Source: Bacteroidetes bacterium GWA2_32_17
GTDB taxonomy: Bacteria > Bacteroidota > Bacteroidia > Bacteroidales > GWA2-32-17
Reading direction: 5' to 3'
Assembly: GCA_001769035.1 (NCBI GenBank)
Contig: MENF01000034.1
Coordinates: 1-42,218 of the forward strand
Length of the DNA: 42,218 nucleotides
Of this stretch, positions 32,550-41,007 are shown piece by piece. The notes under the pieces are model-generated. The model ran no database searches, was not told the DNA's origin, and saw nothing but the letters and a program-made list of their open reading frames with translations. How positions within the stretch are numbered: position 1 is the first letter of the stretch; each line of letters begins with the position of its first letter. Both the position numbers and the translations under genes were made by a program.

Positions 32550-35500
32550 ATGAGAAAACTTTACGTATTTATATTACTTTTTGCTTGTTTATTTGCTTTA
32601 AACACAAGCATTGCACAAAATAAAAGTGAATTAATAAAAGCAAATAATTACCTTGCTCAAAAAGGTGAAGTTTATTTCAGTTTTAATATTAGCTCACCTT
32701 CAGAAATACTTATTTTAACAAATATAATTTCCATTGACAATGTTAAAAACAACAAGGTTTGGGCTTATGCAAACCGAAAAAACTTTCCGAAATTTTTAGA
32801 ACAAAATATTTCGTTTGAAGTGTTACCTCACCCGGGTGATGCTGTAGTTGAAATGTGGGACAATACTAAAGGAATATGGCAATTTGATACTTATCCAACT
32901 TATTCAGAATACGAAACAATGATGCAAACTTTTGCAACAAATTACCCAAATATTTGTAAATTAGACACAGTAGCTATTTTACCCAGTGGACATAAATTAT
33001 TAATTATAAAAATTACTGACAATCCTAGTATTGATGAAAATGAACCTGAATTTTTATATACCGGAACCATGCACGGTGACGAAACAACAGGTTATGTTTT
33101 ATTTTTACGATTAATTGATTATTTAACAACAAATTATGGCACCGACACCAGAGTTACAAATATAATTAACAATATGGAAATATGGATTTGTCCTTTAGCA
33201 AATCCCGATGGAACCTATTTTGGTGGCGATAATACTGTTACCGGTGCTATTCGAGAAAACGGAAGTTTTGTTGATTTAAACAGAAATTATCCTGACCCTA
33301 GAACAGGACAACATCCTGACGGTAACGCGTGGCAGCCCGAAACTGTTGCATGGATGAATTTTGCTGATGCACACGATTTTGTAATGTCGGCTAATACTCA
33401 TGGCGGTGCTTCGGTGGCTAATTATCCTTGGGATACATGGACTTCAGCTCAACGTACACATGCCGATGATAGCTGGTGGCAATTTGTATCAAAAGAATTT
33501 GCCGATACAGTTTTTGCTAATGGACCCGCCGGATATTTTAAAGATGTTACTTCTACCGGATATACCGAAGGCGGCGATTGGTATATAATTACCGGCGGCA
33601 GGCAAGATTATATGAATTATTTTAAACATTGCAGAGAAGAAACCATTGAACTATCAACTACAAAAACTGTTGCAGGAAATCTTTTACCAAATTACTGGGG
33701 ATATTTGTACCGTTCTTTCTTAAATTATATAGAACAATCTTTATATGGAGTTAGAGGAATTATTACTGATGCATGTACCGGCAATGCTATAAAAGCATTA
33801 GTAACTGTAAATTCTCACGATGTTGATAGTTCGCAGGTTTACAGTTCATTACCCATTGGAAATTATCACCGTCCAATAATTGCTGGAACATATTCTATTA
33901 CATATTCTGCTACTGGCTATCAACCTCAAACAATTACCGGAATTACAGTAGCAAATAAATCTACTGTTATTAGAGATGTTCAACTATCTCCCCTTCCTCC
34001 TGTTGCAAGTTTTACAGCCGACCATACTACCGGTTGTGTTCCGGATATTCAATTTACAAGCACATCGCAGGCACCTGCCGGCTCATCATATTTATGGGAT
34101 TTTGGCGACGGACAATCATCAACATTACAAAACCCTTTGCATTCTTATGTTTCGAGTGGAAATTATTCGGTTACTTTAACCGTAAGCAATAGTTGTTCCG
34201 GTAACGACCAAATAGTTATAACAAATTACATAATTTTAACTTTACCAACAGCACCAACTGCAACATCTATGCAAAATTGCGGACCAATTGATTTTACAAT
34301 TACTGCAACAGGTAACGGAACAATTAACTGGTACGATGCTCCATCTGCAGGAAATTTAGTACATACAGGAACAAGCTATCACACACCTACATTAACAACA
34401 ACTACTACGTATTATTTAGAAAGTGTTACAACTACAACAGGAGCTTCCCAGTATGCAGGAAAAGTTGACAATGTTGGAACAGGCGGTAATCATACAACTC
34501 CAAATTATGGTTTATATTTCGATGTTTTACAGGATATGAATTTAGTTTCAGCAAAAGTTTATTCATCTGCATTAGCTAACCGAACAATTGTAATTACCGA
34601 TGGAAATTCTAATGTTGTATTTAATCAAAGTATTAGCATACCAAATGGAGAAAGCAGAATTACATTAAACGCATTTTTACCCGCCGGAACTGGTTATTCT
34701 ATTATCTGCACAACTACACCAAATTTATACCGCGATGGCGGTGCAGGTGCCCCTGCTCTTCCCTACCCTTACACTTTATCAGGAGTTGTTAGTATTATCG
34801 GAAATCCGGCAAATAATACAGCATACTATTATTATTTTTACGATTGGGAAGTTCAAACACAATCAACTTGTACAAGTTCAAGAACTCCTGTTACAGCAAC
34901 TGTTAACCCTGTTCCAATTGCTGATGCAGGTTTTGATACAACAATTTGCAATGGTGCCCAAACAACTTTAACTGCAACTGGTGGTGTAAGTTATTTATGG
35001 TCAAATGGCTGGACATTTTCATCTAATCCCGTATCACCAACCGCTATTACCACATACTATGTTACTGTAACAAATGCCGAAGGTTGTACTGCAACCGATG
35101 CTGTTACAGTTACTGTACTTCCTGAGTTATTGGCAAATGCCGGAGTTGACCAAACTATTCCGAATAATTCGTCAACTTCATTATCGGGTTCAGCTTCAGG
35201 TGGAACTGACTCATATTCTTATCATTGGGAGCCAGCATCATTATTAGATAATCCTGATATTGCAAATCCAAACACTGTTTCTTTATCCTCAACAACTCAA
35301 TTTATTTTAAATATTACCGATTTGCAAGGATGTGTTGCATGGGACACAATTATAGTTGATGTTACTACTTCAGTTGATTTGAATAATATTTTATCAAATA
35401 TTAAAGTTTATCCAAACCCTTCAAACGGTTATATTACAATTGAAAATCCAAATAAATCTGAATTTATTATTATAGTAACTGATGTTATTGGCAAACCAAT

Positions 35501-35630
35501 AATTAAAAAAACATTATACAATAAAAATAATGAAATTAATTTAAGCTCACTTTCCGATGGAATGTATTTTATAACAATTAACAATGAAGATAAAATAAAT
35601 ACTATTACAATAATTATTTTAAAATATTGA
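32550..35630 (+). CDS. T9SS-secreted M14 zinc carboxypeptidase with PKD domain
   Basis: 1026 residues. A signal peptide (1-22) is followed by a propeptide-like region and an M14 carboxypeptidase domain (about 110-395). The zinc ligands are His175 and Glu178 (GTMHGDETT) and His284 (SANTHGGAS). The substrate-binding NRNYPDPRTG is at 244-253, and the catalytic Glu is Glu367 in CREETIELSTTK. A carboxypeptidase-regulatory-like beta domain (about 400-480), a PKD domain (about 485-560, SYLWDFGDGQSS) and further Ig/jelly-roll segments lead to a T9SS sorting tail (IKVYPNPSNGYITIENPNKS, about 955-1026). It is likely a cell-surface or secreted peptidase feeding amino acids to the cell, which would suit an amino-acid-fermenting organism. 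Confidence 0.93.
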   Translation: MRKLYVFILLFACLFALNTSIAQNKSELIKANNYLAQKGEVYFSFNISSPSEILILTNIISIDNVKNNKVWAYANRKNFPKFLEQNISFEVLPHPGDAVVEMWDNTKGIWQFDTYPTYSEYETMMQTFATNYPNICKLDTVAILPSGHKLLIIKITDNPSIDENEPEFLYTGTMHGDETTGYVLFLRLIDYLTTNYGTDTRVTNIINNMEIWICPLANPDGTYFGGDNTVTGAIRENGSFVDLNRNYPDPRTGQHPDGNAWQPETVAWMNFADAHDFVMSANTHGGASVANYPWDTWTSAQRTHADDSWWQFVSKEFADTVFANGPAGYFKDVTSTGYTEGGDWYIITGGRQDYMNYFKHCREETIELSTTKTVAGNLLPNYWGYLYRSFLNYIEQSLYGVRGIITDACTGNAIKALVTVNSHDVDSSQVYSSLPIGNYHRPIIAGTYSITYSATGYQPQTITGITVANKSTVIRDVQLSPLPPVASFTADHTTGCVPDIQFTSTSQAPAGSSYLWDFGDGQSSTLQNPLHSYVSSGNYSVTLTVSNSCSGNDQIVITNYIILTLPTAPTATSMQNCGPIDFTITATGNGTINWYDAPSAGNLVHTGTSYHTPTLTTTTTYYLESVTTTTGASQYAGKVDNVGTGGNHTTPNYGLYFDVLQDMNLVSAKVYSSALANRTIVITDGNSNVVFNQSISIPNGESRITLNAFLPAGTGYSIICTTTPNLYRDGGAGAPALPYPYTLSGVVSIIGNPANNTAYYYYFYDWEVQTQSTCTSSRTPVTATVNPVPIADAGFDTTICNGAQTTLTATGGVSYLWSNGWTFSSNPVSPTAITTYYVTVTNAEGCTATDAVTVTVLPELLANAGVDQTIPNNSSTSLSGSASGGTDSYSYHWEPASLLDNPDIANPNTVSLSSTTQFILNITDLQGCVAWDTIIVDVTTSVDLNNILSNIKVYPNPSNGYITIENPNKSEFIIIVTDVIGKPIIKKTLYNKNNEINLSSLSDGMYFITINNEDKINTITIIILKY

Positions 35631-35792
35631 AATAAATTATATGGATTTTAAAATTATTTTATTTTTGTATTGATTTTATAAAATATAATTTTAAATTATT
35701 AAACGATGACAAATGTTTACACTGATTACAAACGGTTTTATTTATGATAATAAAGAAGTTACAAACATTTTATAATTTAAGATATAGTAAAT

Positions 35793-35936
35793 AGTGCCTG
35801 TCCATAAAGTCAGTGTCTGATTCATAATGTTCGAGTTTGAGGCATACGAAGTTTTGAAAACCAAGGAGTTTACTGTAGTAAATGACTGTTTTCAAAACGA
35901 GTATAACGAAAAAATCGGACATTATGGACAGACACT
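35793..35936. repeat. 144-bp MITE-like hairpin element
   Basis: The ends AGTGCCTGTCCATAA (35793-35807) and TTATGGACAGACACT (35922-35936) are inverted with one mismatch. Inside are the inverted pairs CATAATGT (35823-35830) / ACATTATG (35919-35926), GTTTTGAAAAC (35851-35861) / GTTTTCAAAAC (35888-35898) and TTTAC / GTAAA at the tip, so nearly the whole unit folds into one hairpin. It has no coding capacity and is probably a non-autonomous palindromic element. It takes up most of the informative part of the 35631-36040 gap; the rest is AT-rich with no gene. Confidence 0.7.
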
Positions 35937-36016
35937 AAATATAACCCACATTAGTGGGGAGATATAACCGATAGTGGCAAACCAAAAAAAACAGAAACAA
36001 ATCCATAAATAATCAG

Positions 36017-36024
36017 TATCTTTG
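36017..36024 (+). promoter_or_regulatory. -7 box of the antitoxin gene
   Basis: TATCTTTG matches TAnnTTTG 16 bases before the antitoxin start codon. No good -33 element is seen upstream. Confidence 0.45.
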
Positions 36025-36040
36025 AACAAAAATTTAAACA

Positions 36041-36268
36041 ATGACACGAGAAACTTTAATCCAACGAACTTTAACTGTTCTTGCAAAACTTCCGCAAGAC
36101 AAAGCTAGTGAAATTGCCGACTTCGCTGACTACATTTTAAAAAAATACGATGACAGCATTCTACAAAAGGGAATAGAAACGCTAATCAGCGACTCTAAAA
36201 CTTTTGACTTTCTTAAAAATGAAGAAGACCTTTATTCACTTGCTGACCTGAAAGAAAGATACAAATGA
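36041..36268 (+). CDS. type II antitoxin-like protein (partner of truncated MazF)
   Basis: 75 residues: TRETLIQRTLTVLAKLPQDK, then ASEIADFADYILKKYDD and a C-terminal SDSKTFDFLKNEEDLYSLADLKERY tail. The layout, an N-terminal helical dimer/DNA-binding part and a C-terminal toxin-wrapping tail that ends where a MazF-type gene begins (ATGA overlap at 36265-36268), fits a small Bacteroidota antitoxin. It appears complete, although its partner is truncated. Confidence 0.75.
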   Translation: MTRETLIQRTLTVLAKLPQDKASEIADFADYILKKYDDSILQKGIETLISDSKTFDFLKNEEDLYSLADLKERYK

Positions 36269-36405
36269 AAAAAGGCGATATAATTCTTGTTCCATTCCCT
36301 TTTACTGACCTTTCTGGTAGCAAAAACCGCCCCGCTTTAGTAATTGCAGACAGCGAACTTGATGTTACAGTGGCGTTCATTTCAACCATTGATTCGCATT
36401 ATTAA
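36265..36405 (+). pseudogene. truncated PemK/MazF-type toxin
   Basis: 46 codons reading MKKGDIILVPFPFTDLSGSK then NRPALVIADSELDVTVAFIS, the N-terminal half of the MazF/PemK endoribonuclease fold (intact proteins are about 110 residues). The sequence leaves the family after TIDSHY and meets a stop at 36403. A terminator follows immediately. The C-terminal half with the remaining active-site and interface residues is missing, so the toxin should be inactive. Confidence 0.8.
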
Positions 36406-36440
36406 TAAAAAAGGATAATCAAATATGATTGCCCTTTTTT
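36406..36440 (+). terminator. intrinsic terminator after the toxin remnant
   Basis: AAAAAAGGATAATCA pairs with TGATTGCCCTTTTTT (13 of 15) around a short loop and runs into a T-rich tract. It separates the toxin remnant from the ncRNA promoter. Confidence 0.7.
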
Positions 36441-36460
36441 ATTTTTTTTGATAAAAATAT

Positions 36461-36490
36461 TTTGCATTTAAAAAAATAGTTATATATTTG
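36461..36490 (+). promoter_or_regulatory. strong Bacteroidota promoter for ncRNA
   Basis: TTTG (36461-36464), an 18-base spacer and TATATTTG (36483-36490) give close to the full consensus. There is no ORF in the next 500 bases, and a structured RNA begins within a few bases. Confidence 0.75.
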
Positions 36491-36495
36491 CATCG

Positions 36496-36705
36496 TAAAC
36501 ATGAAAATGTTAACATACGTTCTTTAAAATATTCGTAAAAAAGCGTTAATTGTTATTCTTGCTTAAGAAAACTGGTAATTTTTGTGGTATTACTGAATAA
36601 TAAGTGAACGCTCATGCCAAAGGCATGGGCTTGACTTATTTGTAATATCAGGTATACCAGTACCTCTTAAGCGAGTAATGTTATGTTCCATGCCCTTTTT
36701 TTTGT
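36496..36705 (+). ncRNA. structured ncRNA candidate, 6S-like long hairpin
   Basis: About 210 nt between a strong promoter and a C3T9 tract (36692-36703), with no ORF. Nested pairings in order are: CTTGCTTAAGA (36558-36568) with TCTTAAGCGAG (36665-36675); ACTGGTA (36571-36577) with TACCAGT (36655-36661); TATTAC (36588-36593) with GTAATA (36642-36647); AATAAGT (36598-36604) with ACTTATT (36634-36640); and a terminal CATGCC-AAA-GGCATG hairpin (36613-36627). A single long rod broken by internal loops, with a large asymmetric bubble, is the shape of 6S RNA. It may correspond to Bacteroidales 6S/Bacteroidales-1-type RNAs; I cannot check the covariance model. The transcript ends are estimates. Confidence 0.65.
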
Positions 36706-36987
36706 AAAATTTTTTAATTAAAAAAACGAAAAGCATGGTAACTTTTAACCTTCTCAAACTACTATTAAGTATATTTTTATAAAATTTCTTATATTTATGT
36801 ATCTGAATTTGTGATATTTATAAAATATGTTGAAAAATATTTATAAAAAAGTGGTTACCTTTTTAAAATATGTACTCTTATAGTTATGGAACATTTAATT
36901 ATTTAAAACTCATAAATATTAAAAAAAGAAATACTCAAAATAAATAAACAAATAATCATTATATTTACAAACCTTAAATTTTTAATC
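36706..36987. other. AT-rich leader before the propeller protein gene
   Basis: About 280 bases, very AT-rich. AGCATGG near 36732 echoes the ncRNA hairpin arm, but no gene, clear promoter or hairpin is supported. Confidence 0.4.
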
Positions 36988-39900
36988 ATGAAAAAAACAA
37001 TTACTAAAATCAAAAAAGTAAGCATTGCATTTTGCTTCTTTTTAAGTCTTATGACTTTTATTCAATCAGCTTTTTCGCAAGGCGAATTAAAAGTATTTGC
37101 CGACTGGTCAAGTACAGATGGTTCTCAAAACTTTTTTTATAAAAATGTTACCAAAACCGATGGAAGCAACAATGTTTATATAGTAGGAGCAACCATGAAT
37201 GGTAACTATAATTATGATATACTTACTGCCAAATACAATTCATCAGGAGTATTGCAATGGATACAGCAATATAACGGCGGTGCAGACGGACAGGATATTG
37301 GAGTGGGCTTATATGTTGATGGTAGCGGTAATGTATATATTACAGGAACAGTAACTACATCATCAACCGATGCCGATATTATTACCATTAAATACAACAG
37401 TAGTGGAACGCAGCAATGGCTATCAACTTATAACGGAACTGGGGGTACTTACGATTCTGGGGCTGACATTAAAGTTGATTCAAACGGTGATGTTTATATT
37501 ACTGGTAGCACCTATAATACAGTTCCTAATACAGATGCAATTACAATTAAATACAACAGTAGTGGGGTTCAACAATGGGCAACTCCTTATAATTATACTT
37601 CAAATTTAAACGATGTTGGAGGCAAAATCAGTATTGGTAGCACAACTGTTACTACATCGGGTATCGTACAAACAGGAACTTCTACATATAAATGGTGTAC
37701 TATGAATTTCAATAAAAGTACCGGTGCTTATACAACTGGAAGAATAAGTGCAAATACAAGTACTGGGATTGATCAGGTTAACGATATGGTAGAAGATGCA
37801 TCGGGTAATGTTTACATAGTTGGAGCAACACCAGTTTCAGGACAAGGTTACAATTATGATATTATAAAACTAACTTCTGCTCTTGCTCTATCGTGGGAAA
37901 TAACTTATAATAGTAGTAATCTTGATGATATTGCTAAAGGAATTAAAGTTGATGCTTCTGGTAATGTGTATGTTACTGGTTATACAACTTCTTCAACAGA
38001 AGGTAAAAATATTACCACAATAAAATATAACAGCAGCGGAACTCAACAATGGATACAAACATTTAACGATTCATTAGATGGAGATGATGAAGCAAGTGCT
38101 ATGGCTATTGATACTTCAGGAAATATTTATGTTTCAGGTTATATTTTTACGGAAATTGATAGTGCCGACTATTATACAATGAAATACGATGCAAGCGGTA
38201 ATGTAATCTGGACAATTCACAATGATAGTAAAAACCATTTGAATGATAAGGTTACAAATATTACTATTGATAATAATCAGGATATTATTGTAACCGGCGA
38301 AAGTGAAATTTCATTTGGTACTTATGAATATTATACTATAAAATATATTGAAAAAGATATTATTACACCCACCGATTATAATGGCGAAACTCCTGTCAAC
38401 AGCTTCTCATATTACAAAAATAGCGGGCAATTAATAAACACATCCGATACATTAGTTCCCGATATAAAGTATTATGCTAAAAACTTTTCGCCGGAATTTT
38501 ATATTAGAAAAAATAGTTATAGCTTTGTATTTGCACACGTTGATACAGTTGAAAGCACATCCGACACATTGCACCGTATTGATGTGTCATTTTCAAAATG
38601 TAATGCTAATGCAAAAACATATCCTTTAGAAGAAATTAATAGTTATGTGAATTACTTTTTAGCACATTGCTCCGATGGAGTTACCGAAATACGTGGTAAT
38701 AAACGATTAGTTACTACTGATTTATATCCAAATATTGATATGATGTACAGCAGTAACCAAAATGGAATAAAATACTATTTTATTGTTAAACAGGGCGGAA
38801 ACCCTACAGACATTATGATGGAATATGCAGGTGCAAGTTCATTTAATTTAAATGGTACTACAAACGAATTAACAATTAACAGCAGCATAGGAAGTATTAC
38901 TTACGAAAGACCAACTGTTTACCAATTGGAAGCCGACAATACAGTAGATACCATTACTGGTTGGACAGCCGACTGGCAAACAGACAGTACAAATAATTAT
39001 TATAAATTTAATATTGGAAGTTATAATACTTCTTTACCTTTAATAATTCAGGTTGATTTGGGGCATACACAACTTGCACAAACAAATAACGACTCTTATT
39101 GGTCAACTTTTTTGGGAGGGTCTGGCTCAGATGCTGGTATGGATATTAAAACAGACAAAAATAACAACCCATATATTATAGGTTATACAGAGAGTACAGA
39201 TTTTCCGGTAAATATTGGTTCTATGGTTGCACCGGCTTATGCTAATGCTTTTGTTGGAAAGTTCGACTCTCTCGCTGTCCTCAAATGGTTAACATATTAC
39301 GGAGGCAGTAGTCAGGATTATGGCACATCATTAAGCATATTCGAAAACAGCTCCGAAAAATATCTTTTCGCATGCGGTTATACATCATCAAGTAACAATT
39401 TTCCTATTTTTCCTGCATCTAATCCCAATGATGGTACATATTATGACAGCACATTATCAGGTAGTAGAGATGGATTTATTATTAAATTCGATGATGCTGG
39501 TTTTCCAATTAGAGCTGCATATTTTGGAGGATGTTCTGATGACGGGATTTTATCATCAGATGTTGATACAACTGGTGCACTTGTAATAACCGGGTATGTT
39601 TATAGTACACCTTCCTGCACCAATTTTCCATTAACAAATTTTGTTACTAATACATACTATCAAACATCTATTAATAGTAGCAGTTCTACTGTCTATTCAT
39701 TTATTGCAAAATTTAATCATTTATTTAAACAAAAATGGGGTACATATTTTGGAGGCAATATATCTGATAAAATTAATAGTGTTACTGTAAATAAATTAAA
39801 TGGCGACATTTTTGTAACTGGCGAAACAGCATCAACAGGTATTGTAGAAAATCAACCTTGTACAACTCCTGCTAATTTTGGTTTTCCGTTATGTAATTGT

Positions 39901-40989
39901 ACTAACTCGTATTTAGATTCTACTAATGTTGCACAGAGTGACGCTTTTATTGCCCAGTTTAATGCAACGGGTAATCTTTTATGGTCAACTTTTGTTGGAG
40001 GTGCTCAACAAGATAAAGGAACCGGAGTAGCAGTTAATTCAAGCGGAGATATTTATATTACCGGTTATACATATTCTAAAACTGGCGATACAACTTGTTT
40101 TGTACCTCAAACTGCCGGTTTTCCATTATGTAATCCTTACCAGGCGGTTCCCGGTAATGATACTAATTGGTATGTTGCAGATATTTTTATTACTAAATTT
40201 GACAGCAGCCATCAACTAACTTGGTCAACACTTTATGGTGGCAGTACTGACGAATCCGGCTCATCAATATATACTATGAAATATAATCCCAATATCACAA
40301 TAGATAATTATGATAACTTGTATATTACAGGTAACAGTCAAAAAATTGGACTTAATAATAATTTTCCAGTACAAACAAATACAGATATAGTAGTAAATCA
40401 AAGTCAGAATGCAGGTACTTTAGCAAGTGCAACAATTGATGCATTTATTATTTGGTTTAATTCCCAAAACCAGCTTCTCTGGGCTAGTTTATATGGAGGT
40501 AATGATAATAGTTCTTATTCGGCAGGCAACGATAAAGCTATGGCAATTGCAGTCTCTTCAGATAGAATGCTTTATATAACGGGTATTACAAATAGTTATT
40601 ATTTCCCATTAGCTAAACCTGTAACCCCTAACGGTGAAATACCTTATTACCAGTATATAATAGGTGGGTATGATGATGCGTTTATTACAAGAATAGATTT
40701 AAATAATGCACAAATCGGAATAAAAGAAAATAAATATTATAAAGAAAGTTTTATTATTTACCCAAACCCCGCTTATAATATTATTAACATTAAATCTGTT
40801 GAAGAAATTAATAAAATAAAAGATATTAAATTGTATAATAGTTTTGGTCAGGTTTTTAAAATAGAAAACCTTAGAAAAACTGATTCAAATAATTTAACAA
40901 TTAATGTTTCCGGTTTAACTTCAGGTTTTTATTTGTTATCAATTACTACAAATAAAACTCAATTTGTTTGTAAATTTGTTAAGTATTAA
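36988..40989 (+). CDS. T9SS-secreted SBBP-repeat beta-propeller protein
   Basis: 1333 residues. A signal peptide (about 1-31, ending SAFSQG) is followed by at least six propeller-like repeats of about 45-55 residues with the pattern IKYNSSGTQQW ... DASGNVYVTGYT (about 40-450). A central non-repeat beta domain with YKNSGQLINTSDTLVPDIKY resembles the domain that usually precedes SBBP repeats (about 465-700). A second SBBP series follows (WSTFLGGSGSDAGMDIKTDK, then WSTFVGGAQQDKGTGVAVNS, about 705-1245), then a T9SS type A tail (FIIYPNPAYNIINIKSVEEI, about 1255-1333). The function is unknown; surface adhesion or binding is plausible. Its tail DNA is duplicated in the next gene. Confidence 0.9.
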   Translation: MKKTITKIKKVSIAFCFFLSLMTFIQSAFSQGELKVFADWSSTDGSQNFFYKNVTKTDGSNNVYIVGATMNGNYNYDILTAKYNSSGVLQWIQQYNGGADGQDIGVGLYVDGSGNVYITGTVTTSSTDADIITIKYNSSGTQQWLSTYNGTGGTYDSGADIKVDSNGDVYITGSTYNTVPNTDAITIKYNSSGVQQWATPYNYTSNLNDVGGKISIGSTTVTTSGIVQTGTSTYKWCTMNFNKSTGAYTTGRISANTSTGIDQVNDMVEDASGNVYIVGATPVSGQGYNYDIIKLTSALALSWEITYNSSNLDDIAKGIKVDASGNVYVTGYTTSSTEGKNITTIKYNSSGTQQWIQTFNDSLDGDDEASAMAIDTSGNIYVSGYIFTEIDSADYYTMKYDASGNVIWTIHNDSKNHLNDKVTNITIDNNQDIIVTGESEISFGTYEYYTIKYIEKDIITPTDYNGETPVNSFSYYKNSGQLINTSDTLVPDIKYYAKNFSPEFYIRKNSYSFVFAHVDTVESTSDTLHRIDVSFSKCNANAKTYPLEEINSYVNYFLAHCSDGVTEIRGNKRLVTTDLYPNIDMMYSSNQNGIKYYFIVKQGGNPTDIMMEYAGASSFNLNGTTNELTINSSIGSITYERPTVYQLEADNTVDTITGWTADWQTDSTNNYYKFNIGSYNTSLPLIIQVDLGHTQLAQTNNDSYWSTFLGGSGSDAGMDIKTDKNNNPYIIGYTESTDFPVNIGSMVAPAYANAFVGKFDSLAVLKWLTYYGGSSQDYGTSLSIFENSSEKYLFACGYTSSSNNFPIFPASNPNDGTYYDSTLSGSRDGFIIKFDDAGFPIRAAYFGGCSDDGILSSDVDTTGALVITGYVYSTPSCTNFPLTNFVTNTYYQTSINSSSSTVYSFIAKFNHLFKQKWGTYFGGNISDKINSVTVNKLNGDIFVTGETASTGIVENQPCTTPANFGFPLCNCTNSYLDSTNVAQSDAFIAQFNATGNLLWSTFVGGAQQDKGTGVAVNSSGDIYITGYTYSKTGDTTCFVPQTAGFPLCNPYQAVPGNDTNWYVADIFITKFDSSHQLTWSTLYGGSTDESGSSIYTMKYNPNITIDNYDNLYITGNSQKIGLNNNFPVQTNTDIVVNQSQNAGTLASATIDAFIIWFNSQNQLLWASLYGGNDNSSYSAGNDKAMAIAVSSDRMLYITGITNSYYFPLAKPVTPNGEIPYYQYIIGGYDDAFITRIDLNNAQIGIKENKYYKESFIIYPNPAYNIINIKSVEEINKIKDIKLYNSFGQVFKIENLRKTDSNNLTINVSGLTSGFYLLSITTNKTQFVCKFVKY
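40765..40838 (+). repeat. 74-bp identical T9SS tail DNA, copy 1
   Basis: Identical base for base to 42145-42218, including synonymous positions, inside the sorting-tail coding sequence of the propeller protein. Confidence 0.9.
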
Positions 40990-41007
40990 TTTCATAAATA
41001 AATAATT

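Noticed and set aside
35793-35936. Insertion sequence
   Set aside because: It has terminal inverted repeats but no transposase; kept only as a MITE-like repeat.
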